Both the position numbers and the translations under genes were made by a program. From assembly GCA_036936605.1 (NCBI GenBank), contig JAUPFV010000004.1:185026807-185090806 (forward strand): a stretch of 64,000 nucleotides of DNA, given 5' to 3'. This DNA is from Limnanthes douglasii subsp. nivea (taxonomy: Eukaryota > Streptophyta > Magnoliopsida > Brassicales > Limnanthaceae). Below are positions 38,040 through 47,047 of the stretch, piece by piece (within the stretch, counting starts at the first letter, position 1; each line of letters starts with the position of its first letter). Below the pieces are notes generated by a model. The model was not told the origin of the DNA, did not search any database, and saw nothing but the letters and a program-made list of their open reading frames with translations.

Positions 38040-38402
38040 CAAATTTGGTTTGAATTTTCAGATCAACTTAATAGTTTAAAAAACCTTTTAAGTTCGAATA
38101 TGTAGATCAATTTGATAATTGAAAAACCCTTTAGGTTCGAATATGTGGATCAACTTAATAATTGAAAAACCTCTTTAGGTTCGAATAAGTGGATCAACCT
38201 AATAGTTGAAATCCCTTTAGGTTCGAATATGTGGATCAACTTAATAGTTGAAAAAACCTTTAGGTTCGAATATATGGATCAACTTAATAGTTGAAAAAAT
38301 CTTTAGGTTTGAATATGTAGATGAACTTAATAGTTGAAAAACCATTTAGGTTTGAATATGTAGATCAACTTAATAGTTGAAAAACCCTTTAGGTTTGAAT
38401 AT
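38040..38402. repeat. Tandem repeat in T3, unit about 46 bp
   Basis: About eight imperfect units of the form aggttcgaatatgtggatca plus acttaatagttgaaaaaccc fill the gap between the aORF stop and the end of integrase. It sits at the same place as the T2 array, but the unit is different. gttcgaatat resembles the T2 core cttcgaatatt. Confidence 0.9.
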
Positions 38403-38459
38403 ATACTGCCAATATATCAATAAAAGGATTCAAATTCAATAAACATATCGGTTTTGATA

Positions 38460-38511
38460 GACACCTCATTAAAACCTCCCGCGCCACCAGGGTAGGAAAG
38501 AGTGTGCCCCC
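38460..38511 (-). other. Conserved block at the T3 pol 3' side
   Basis: About 52 bp containing ctcattaaaacctcc and cgcgccaccagggtaggaaa is almost identical to 50212-50264 in T5, although the flanking repeats have diverged. On the minus strand it lies just after the integrase stop. A shorter related motif (tttttaatgaggc preceded by a T-rich block) is present in the CRM-like LTRs. A transcription-end or RNA-processing signal is possible, unproven. Confidence 0.55.
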
Positions 38512-38609
38512 GACCAAAATTGTTTTATAAAATGACAAAGAAAAAGATAAACGTTCAAATTTATTCCAAGTACAACTTTTGATGTCTGATATTCTAAGGC
38601 AGTCGTAAA

Positions 38610-39467
38610 GTTCGGTCAAAATTTTTCTTCAATCTGTATGCCCTCGGCTTTATTTTTTCCACCACCTGGTAGGGTCCTTCCCAATTGGGAGCCAACTTTC
38701 CAAGGCTTTTGTCTTTCGTATGCAAGAAATGTTTTTGTAGAACCTTCTCACCGATCTTAAATTATCTATTTCGGACTTTCAAAGCGTACTTGTTTCTCAT
38801 CAAGGTTTGATAGAGTAATGAATTTGAATTAACACGATTTCGCTTCTCTTCAATCGAATCGAAGGCTAAGCGTCGATCCTCACCATTGCTGTATTTCTCG
38901 TAATGGCTGATTCTGAAATTTGGGAAAATTGTTTTTGCGGGGTTACTGCATCCATACCGTACACCAATGCATAAGGTGACTCTTAAATAGTAGTTCGGGG
39001 TGTAGTCCGGTATGCCCACAACACGTATTGTAGATAATTCAGCCATTTCTCGGTCTTTCCCTTTAAAATTTTCTTGAGGCCATTGATAATTGTCTTATTC
39101 GTAACCTCGACCTGACCATTAGTCTATGGGTGAAAAGGTGCTGAGAAGCACTGTTGAGTTCTATGAGATGAGCAAAATTATTTCATTTCACTACTATCGA
39201 ATTGGAGTCCATTATCCATGGTTAGCCTTTTGGGATCCCGTACCGACAATAGATATTTAACCAAATGAATTTAACTACATATTTATCCTTTGTTCCTGAT
39301 AATGGCTCATCCTTGGCCCACTTCGAGAAGTAATCCACTACGACGACTATTGTTTGTCTCCCCCTGGTTGTCATCAGTAGTGAACCTACCAGGTCTATCC
39401 CCACCTGTCAAATGGTAATCCTTCATAGATGGATTCTAGTGGAGTGGATGGTTGATGCAGCTTCTAT
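38610..39467 (-). pseudogene. T3 integrase remnant
   Basis: Minus-strand integrase of the Tat type. The core begins with FDRWGIDLVGSLL and VVVDYFSKW (39222-39404). Its middle is degraded but shows GVRYG and SIEEKRNRVNSN (38762-39046). The C-terminal domain (about 38610-38760) retains the sense of W-P-N-W-E-G-P-Y in broken form. The zinc-binding region and all upstream pol are missing beyond the junction with copy E at 39467. Confidence 0.72.
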
Positions 39468-39904
39468 CCCCTCCTCCAAGGACGTGGCTTTTGGTGTAGA
39501 TGGGCCTTAGGCTTTTATTTCAACAAATGGGCAATGGTGAAGTGAAAAATTTGCCTCATTAAAAACCTTGTCAAGAAAACCCATTGGGACAAAACTTGAA
39601 CAAGGAAAAAAAAGTACAATCGAGACACTTTCTCATTTGTTGAAATCAATTAGCTTGAATCAAGACCAAAGTGGTTTGACAAGCTTTTCCACCATACTTG
39701 TTGTTTTGATCACGTGGATTCTCTAGTTGATTAAGCAATCCTCCAATAGCTTTGTTAAATTGTTTTGCTCTTAATCGAGTTGTTGGACCAGCCGGTAAAA
39801 TAAGAATATCTTCAACTTCAAGCTCATCTTCTTTTTCAAGTTGTTCATCTGGTTCTTGCACATTTTCATGTTCTAAGCTCCTTGTATCATCTAGGATCAC
39901 ATCA
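39468..39904 (-). repeat. Copy E 3' LTR, truncated
   Basis: Only about the first half of the LTR in transcription order remains (TGATGTGATC at 39904 down to ctcctccaagg at 39468). The TATA box and terminal part are missing. A slightly mutated polypurine tract borders it at 39905-39917. Confidence 0.85.
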
Positions 39905-42558
39905 TCCGCTCCCACTTGAAAAGGATTTGACCTCAAATCCATTTCATCTACGATAAAAGGAACCAAATCAGAAACATTAAAGGTAGGAATCACTTTACAC
40001 TTACCTTGTAGGTCAAGTTGATACGCATTATTGTTGATCTTTTTTGTTACATCAAATGGTCCATCAATTCTAGGTATCAATTTTGACTTCCTCTCTTAGG
40101 GCACCCATACTTGATCTCCAACCTCAAAAACTTTCTCACGTTTTCCCTTGTTTGCTTGTTTGACATATTGCTCAATTTTTTTTTCTATGTTTTTCCTTGC
40201 ATCATCATGGATCTGTTTTACAAGTTCAGCTTTCTTTTTCCCATCTATGCTAGTTCTTTCACTCAAAGGCAAAGGAATTAGATCCAACGGAGATATTGGG
40301 TTAAATCCATAAACAATTTGAAAAGTAGAGTACTTAGAAGCAGAATGCATAGAATGATTGTATGCAAATTCAACATGCGGCAAACATTCTTCCCAAGTTT
40401 TCAAGTTATTTTTAATTAATGCACATAGAAGAGTGGACAAAGTCCTATTTACTACTTCTGTTTGTCCATCAGTTTGTGGGTGACAGGTAGTAGAAAATAA
40501 AAGCTTAGTCCCTAACTTAGACCACAAAGTTTTCCAAAAGTAACTTAGAAACTTAGTGTCCCTATCTGAAACTATCGTCCTAGGCATGCCATGCAAACGA
40601 ACTATCTCTTTAAAGAACAGATTAGCAATGTGCAACGCATCATCAGTTTTGTGACAAGCAACAAAGTGTGCCATTAATCGATCAACAACCACAAAAATGG
40701 AATCCTTACCAGTTCTAGTCCTAGGCAATTCAACTACAAAGTCCAGAGATATATCATTCCAAGGATGCGTAGGAATAGGTAAAGGAGTATACAAACCGTG
40801 GGATTGAACCTTAGATTTGGCTTGTTTGCAAGTAGCACATATGTGACGGATTCTTTCAACATCCCTTCTCATATGTGGCCAATGGAAGTGATCCAGCATT
40901 ACCTTGAGAGTTTTAGCTATTCCAAAATGTCCCATTAAGCCTCCTCCATGGGCTTCTCTAACAAGTAAATCTCTCATAGAACAATTAGGCACACACAAAC
41001 GTTTATCAAAGAATAAGAATCCATCATGCCTATAGAACCGCCCTGAAGCAAACTTTTCACATGCTTGATACATCTTTCCAAAATCAGAATCATTTTCATA
41101 TAAACTCTTAAGATGATCAAATCCTAAAATATTAGCTTCAAGAGTAGTGATTAAGGCATACCTTCCGGACAATGCATCAGCAACAATATTTTCTTTACCT
41201 TGTTTGTATTTGATGACATATGGAAATGTCTCAATAAATTCTATCCACCTTGCATGTCTTTTGTTAAGTTTTTGCTGACTTTTTAGGTGTTTGAGAGATT
41301 CATGGTCAGTGTGTATGACAAACTCCTTTGGCCACAAGTAATGCTGCCATGTTTGCAAAGCTCGAACTAAGGCATACAAGTCCTTGTCATAAGTAGGATA
41401 GTTTTGAGTAGCTCCTCCAGGATTTTCACTGAAATAAGCTATGGGCTTTTTATCTTGCATCAAAACAGCTCCAATCCCAATTCCAGAAGCATCACATTCA
41501 ATCTCAAAAGTTGTAAGAAAATCAGATAATGTCAAGATAGGAGCATGAGTAAGCTTCTCTTTTAAGGATTGAAATGCTTCTTCTTGAGCTTGTTCCCACT
41601 TGAAACCAACGTCCTTCTTTATTATTTCACTGAGTGGTGCAGCTAAGGTGCTGAAATCTTTGATAAAACTCCTATAAAATCCTGCAAGGCCGTGGATGCT
41701 TCTCACTTTGTCAACTGTTTTTGGACTTGGCCATTCGCGGATTGCCTTAACCTTTTCCTCATCCACCTTAATACCATCTGCACTTATAACAAATCCTAAA
41801 AAGACAAGATTATCGGTACAAAAAGTGCATTTCTTAAGATTAGCATAGAGATTTTCCTTCCTAAGTACACTTAAAATCAATTTCAGATGGTGAACATGTT
41901 CTTCTAAGCACTTGTTGTAAATTAAGATGTCATCGAAATAGCTCCAATCCCAATTCCAGAAGCATCACATTCAATCTCAAAAGTTTTAAGAAAATCAGGT
42001 AATGTCAAGATAGGAGCATGAGTAAGCTTCTCTTTTAAGGATTGAAGTGCTTCTTCTTGAGCTTGTTCCCACTTGAAACCAACGTCCTTCTTTATTATTT
42101 CACTGAGTGGTGCAGCTAAGGTGCTGAAATCTTTGATAAAACTCCTATAAAATCCTGCAAGGCCATGGAAGCTTCTCACTTCGTCAACTGTTTTTGGACT
42201 TGGCCATTCGCGGATTGCATTAACCTTTTCCTCATCCACCTTAATACCATCTGCACTTATAACAAATCCTAAAAAGACAAGATTATCGGTACAAAAAGTG
42301 CATTTCTTAAGATTAGCATAGAGATTTTCCTTCCTAAGTACACTTAAAATCAATTTCTGATGGTGAACATGTTCTTCTAAGCACTTGCTGTAAATTAAGA
42401 TGTCATCGAAATATACTACAACAAAAACTCATATATAAGCCCTTAGAACATGATTCATTAACCGCATGAATGTACTAGGTGCATTAGTCAGCCCAAATGG
42501 CATTACTAACCATTCATATAGTCCATGCTTAGTTTTAAATGCAGTTTTCCACTCATCC
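39646..42558 (-). pseudogene. Copy E pol fragment (RT to integrase and LTR-encoded tail)
   Basis: The longest open stretch of this family in the window lies here: 594 codons at 40096-41880, from RT to near the integrase C-terminal domain. RT palm with the DD region is disrupted by the duplication (41468-42413). RNase H is at about 41500-41150, and integrase at about 41080-40090. The C-terminal frame continues at 39646-40080 through the polypurine tract into the LTR and ends at the family stop. A stop replaces the joint around 40085-40095. Two codons of the 'DRFSKMAHF' segment are missing (near 40678). Gag, protease and RT fingers are absent. Confidence 0.85.
41468..42413. repeat. 473-bp tandem duplication inside copy E RT
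   Basis: 41468-41940 and 41941-42413 are equal in length and nearly identical. Both begin gctccaatcccaattccaga and end catcgaaata. The join creates an abrupt return from the RT active-site region to the RNase H start. Few differences separate the copies, so the duplication is fairly recent compared with element decay. Confidence 0.9.
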
Positions 42559-43406
42559 TGATAAATTCCTCCTAGAATCGGCACTCTGAAATGGGATAGG
42601 GATAACTTTGCAACCAGAAACCCAAAAGGATTCAAGGATCAAAGGATGTGGATCGATAGTTCACACAAAGGTTATGGAAAGGCCTTTGGATATGACGCAC
42701 CAAATGAAGAACAGGTTTTCTTGTGGATATTACACACCAACAAGAGAAGACTAAAACTTAAGAAGTTTTTTCAGAATCAAAGATAGTCTAACCATTAGAA
42801 TTCTGAGTACATAGTTTTTATAGGAGAAAGAACTAGCCTTGAACATAATTAAGGTTGTTCTTGGAAACATAATGCATGCCTCTAAAATAATTAAGGCTTT
42901 TCTTGGAAACAAAATGCTTTAATATTGAAAATACAAAGTATTAATGATATAAGCTGGAAATCAGACCCTTCCCTCCTCCAAGGACGTGGCTTTTGGTGTA
43001 GATGGGCCTTGGGCTTTTATTTCAACAAATAGGCAATGGTGAAGTGAAACAATTGCCTCATTAAAAACCTTGTCAAGAAAACCCATTGGGACAAAACTTG
43101 AACAAGGGAAAAAGAGTACAATCGAGACACTTTCTCATTTGTTGAAATCAATTAGCTTGAATCAAGACCAAAGTGGTTTGACAAGCTTTTCCACCATACT
43201 TGCTGTTTTGATCACGTGGATTCTCTAGTAAATTAAGCAATCCTCCAACAGCATTGCTAAAGTTTTTTGCTCTTGATCGAGTTGTTTGACCAGACGGTAA
43301 AATAAGAATATCTTCAACTTCAAGCTCATCTTCTTTTTCAAGTTGTTCATCTGGTTCTTGCACATTTCCATGTTCTAAGCTCCTTGTGTCATCTAGGATC
43401 ACATCA
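42559..43406 (-). repeat. Copy F 3' LTR
   Basis: 848 bp. It is shorter than A and D mainly because of a roughly 22-bp deletion between two CCTTTG copies (near 42685). The polypurine tract border on the right (tcctctccc, 43407-43415) is intact. Confidence 0.87.
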
Positions 43407-43822
43407 TCCTCTCCCACTTGAAAAGGATTTGACCTCAAATCCATTTCATCTGCGATAAAAGGAACCAAATCAGAAACATTAAAGGTCGGACTCACTTTAT
43501 ACTTACCTCGTAGGTCAAGTTGATACGTATTATTGTTGATCTTTTTTGTTACTTCAAATGGTCCATCAATTCTAGGCATCAATTTTGACTTCCTCTCTTC
43601 TGTAAATCTTTCCTTTCTTAAGTGCACCCATACTTGATCTCCAACCTCAAAAACTTTCTTACGTTTCCCTTGTTTGCTTGTTTGACATATTGCTCAGTTT
43701 TCTTTTCTATGTTTTTCCTTGCATCATCATGGATCTGTTTTACAAGTTCACCTTTCTTTTTCCCATCTATGCTAGTTCTTTCACTCAAAGGCAAAGGAAT
43801 TAGATCCAAAGGAGATATTGGG
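43148..43822 (-). pseudogene. Copy F integrase C-terminus and LTR-encoded tail
   Basis: Two open pieces (43809-43618 and 43627-43148) give the end of integrase: [18 protein letters not shown], then the GPF motif, then FNVSDLVPF. The frame runs on through the polypurine tract into the LTR to the family stop at 43148. A one-base loss near 43665 separates the two frames. It shows again that the reading frame crosses into the LTR. Confidence 0.82.
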
Positions 43823-46203
43823 AAAATCTCTTGTTGCCTTTGATAAAAGAAAATCCTCTCCCTACTCTAGAGAAAAAGATTCCAAAATTCCTATGGTGGT
43901 TCATCTCAACTATAATACACCCCCGAAGAATCTGCTAGGTTTAGAGAAAATGTTCCTACAAGACCTAAGGGGATTCTTACAAGTAAAGCTACAGTCTTGG
44001 ATACATTTGCTAAAAAATTGATGCAATTAGTTAATGAAATTTCTCCTGATACCAAGAGGGTTTGAGAGAATCTGATGACGAGGTTGGTGCTTAGAAAAAG
44101 AATAAAAAGGAGAATTTGAATCTGAAGAAAGATAAAACAAAATAAGCTGAAGTTAAATTGGCCTCAGATATATCCGGAGTATTAAAAAAGAATATTCATG
44201 AATTCAACAATCGATACCTTATAACTCTCTATAAAATCAAATACAATTACTATTAAGAATCCAAAAGATGGCGATCTTGGAGTCGTCTCATGTCTGATTT
44301 CCCGAAATTTGGAGAGACACCACTTTCTACCTAGATTCGTGACTTGTGGTTTTTCATGATGTCTTGAATTAGGAACTTTGGTTTCCTTTAGACCCTGCCG
44401 TCATTCGATACTTTAAATAGGTAGACATTTTCCTTAGTTGGTAAAATTTGAATACATAGTTCACCCTAATTTCTTGTATCCTTGCTTTGAGGCTTTCTAA
44501 AATCAAACTTCTTATAGAGAAGTTTGTGGCCATTACCTCTTTTTCGAGGGAGTAAGTTATACCTTTTTATTTCATCACCTTAAGGAACGAGTACAAGTTG
44601 GTCGATGATCTCTTGAGAGCATAAACGACTTAGAAGAAACAATTATTTTTTATTAATGGTTGTTGGGATAATGGTTAAGAAATTTCAAAGAGACTAAATC
44701 ATCGCCAACTTTGGAGGAAGTGGGAGAATATAAGTAAGTTTGATCTTCCGCCGAACTTATCCGAAACTATTATCACACTTTAGTCATTTTGTTAAACATT
44801 TTTTTTCTCATACAATCTTCTTTTGAAGTAATCTCTAAGTCCCAATAACAACATTTGGAAGCCGCTGAGAAGACTTTCAGAAAGCTGAGCAAGTGGACTA
44901 AACAAAATTGGTCGAGTGTATTTCATAATTGTTAACCTGATCTGGAGCCATCTCTGGAAAATGAAAAAGAGAATTACCCTCTCTGGAATAATTGATGAGT
45001 CCTCCTACACCAATGAGATTGTGGACCGATTGCCTGCCCTTAACGCGTATGTTTACCTTCTAACCATAAAAAGGTTTACAGGAAAAAGGGTACGAAGGAA
45101 ACTATTGTGGTCCGGATAAAAAGAGATCTACAGAATATGCCAATGAATGAAAGAAGAAAATTATTTTGGCTGATTCAAATGTTAATAAGGAGATAAAAAT
45201 TGTAGTTTACGCCCCAAATGTCAATGAACACGCGAAGAAGATTGATGGTCCAAGGAAGAATGGGATAAAATAAAAAATTCCTCCATAAAAAAATCAACAC
45301 ATACCTCTAATTGTAAAAATGGGGGAAAAGGCAAAAAGAAAGAAAAATATTTGGTTCAAAAGAGAGTTGATACTGGAAAGACGACTGTCCCGTTTTCAGA
45401 CCAAATTGTTGAAGTTATTATGAATACTGATGCGTTTTGTCATGGTCAAAACTCTAAAGTTGTCGATCAAGGGGCTTATCACGGTGGCTGACCATCTTGA
45501 CACTCAGTCCCCATGATCTCACTCACTAGTTCTTCCGGTAGAGAATAACAAGGGTCAGATTCTTCCAACTCTAGGTCTTTTCAACTTCTCAAAATAGATT
45601 GTTTTGTCGCTGCTCTACATGATTTTTTGTTCAATGGAAAAGTTCAAGAGAAGGGCGACAATGCATAGTTAAAATAAAGTTAAAGATTTAACTGTGTGTC
45701 TCAAGAATTTTATTTCGATTATAGTATGGAACTCTAAGTTTCTTCATAAAAATTTGGCAAGCTACGACAGAGTGCTTTTTAGATAAAAAATGCATAGCAG
45801 TTAGGAATAAACAATGGATGCTCTTGGTGGAAAAACAGTCACATAATAAAAACTATGCATTTTAAACTGATATGACTAAGATAACGACTACTATGTTGAA
45901 AATAGGATCGAAGCATAACACAAACCTTGAGGAAAAATAATATGATGATTGATCTGTTACTGAAAGAAATCGAAGAGCTGAAAGAAGCTATCTGAATAGC
46001 GAAAGAAGATAAGAAAAAATGCTACCACAAATTTGGTTGCCTTCAAAGTTCAAGCTTAAAAAGACGAATTAGATGTGTATACTGCTTAAGCTAATAAATG
46101 GATGGTGGCCCTAAATCGGGAGGATGCCAAAGTCAGATCTGCAATGGCCCTTGGTTTTCACAATAGAGAAACATTTAATGCTTTATTGTCCGGGAATCAA
46201 TGA
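43823..46203 (+). pseudogene. T4 antisense accessory gene, strongly decayed
   Basis: Plus-strand remnants match the aORF family. The block around 44361-44400 reads in pieces as ELGTLVSF / DPAVIRYFK, the degraded counterpart of the NWG motif. A GTAAGT...GAAG interval at 44734-44828 (95 nt) is the counterpart of the conserved intron. Downstream, lysine-rich and helical charged sequence follows to about 46203. Stops are frequent and the N-terminus is lost at the junction with F. Confidence 0.5.
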
Positions 46204-46338
46204 TCAAACAATTGATTAGAAGGATAAATTATAACGATTCTCTTAGTCATCGGCCCAGGCAGAATCAATCCTTTTTGGCTGCGTTAAATATCTTTTTTAG
46301 ATCAGCCCAACAAACCCACCATCTGTTCGGACTATGCA

Positions 46339-46938
46339 TTATTTTTTAGATTGGTTTGATTGCATTTGCTCAGAGGGCCTTTCAGTATGAAACTCTACTA
46401 AGAAATCAGCCACAACTTGAGCCTTGACTGCAGTATGAGGCACAAAATCAATATCATAATCACTCAGCTCGACTGACCATTTGGTCATTCTTTTTGATAT
46501 ATCAGCCATTTGGAGAACATTCTTCAAGGGAAGAGATGTTCAGACAACAATCAAATATGAATGGAAGCACGGTCTCATTTTTTTGGTTGCTATTACCAAT
46601 GCGAAGGCTAACTTTTCTAACTTCATATATCTCTTTTTTACTTCCAATAGACTTATATAATATACCAGACGGGGGTAACTATCGATTTCTTTTATTAACA
46701 TAGCACTTACTGCATATTCTGACACAGCTAAGTATATATAAAGTATCTCCCCCTGAATAGGTTTGAACAACGTCTTAGGCGAAGATAAATGTTTCTTGAT
46801 TTCAAGGAAAGCATGTTCACATTGTGAAGACCAATTAAAGTCTTTAGCATTTCTTAATACTTGGAAAAATTGAGCATACTTTTCAGATCATCTTGAAATT
46901 AACCTATTTAACGCAGCAAAATGTTCGGTTATTCTTTT
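46339..46938 (-). pseudogene. T4 RT end and RNase H remnant
   Basis: Minus strand. EHFAALNRLISR and YAQFFQVLRNAKDFNW (46930-46835) mark the end of RT. The gypsy RNase H follows (46770-46540, YLAVSEYAVSAMLIKEID and KLEKLAFALVIATKKM). The linker with MTKWSVELSDYDIDFVPHT comes next (46527-46339). The second RNase H and integrase are absent. Confidence 0.7.
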
Positions 46939-46947
46939 TTCCACTGC

Positions 46948-46957
46948 TATATATAAA
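46948..46957 (+). promoter_or_regulatory. TATA box of the T5 antisense gene
   Basis: TATATATAAA lies 91 bp before the ATG at 47048. It is identical to the T1 box and at a similar distance as in T3. Confidence 0.55.
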
Positions 46958-47047
46958 CCTTCTTACTGTTTTGTTGTCTTCAAAAATCACAAACATTCAT
47001 AGTGAGAGAAAACTTACTTCATCTTCAAATTTGTGCTTGAATCATAT

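Larger units (their letters stand above)
33410..39467 (-). mobile_element. T3: partial Tat-like element (3' LTR, aORF, integrase)
   Basis: On the minus strand this is the 3' part of a Tat-type element: integrase C-terminal half, tandem repeats, the antisense accessory gene and the 3' LTR. It stops inside integrase at 39467, where copy E begins; no continuation appears after E and F. Its LTR abuts the LINE1 RT, so it probably inserted into LINE1. Confidence 0.7.
39468..42558 (-). mobile_element. Copy E: fragment of a CRM-like element
   Basis: The minus-strand fragment covers RT to integrase and the U3 half of the 3' LTR. The left end is truncated within the LTR at 39468, where it joins T3 integrase. 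The right end stops in RT at 42558, exactly where the LTR of copy F begins. It carries a 473-bp tandem duplication inside RT. Confidence 0.85.
42559..43822 (-). mobile_element. Copy F: 3' end of a CRM-like element
   Basis: It consists of a complete-ended 3' LTR, the polypurine tract and the C-terminal part of integrase. It is cut at 43822, where T4 aORF-like plus-strand sequence begins. Its LTR end touches copy E RT at 42558. Confidence 0.85.
43823..46938 (-). mobile_element. T4: fragment of a Tat-like element
   Basis: A plus-strand aORF remnant is followed by minus-strand RNase H/RT, matching the convergent Tat layout. Integrase and the repeat region are missing between them (junction near 46204-46338). 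The left end is cut by F and the right end by the T5 promoter region at about 46938. Confidence 0.6.
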
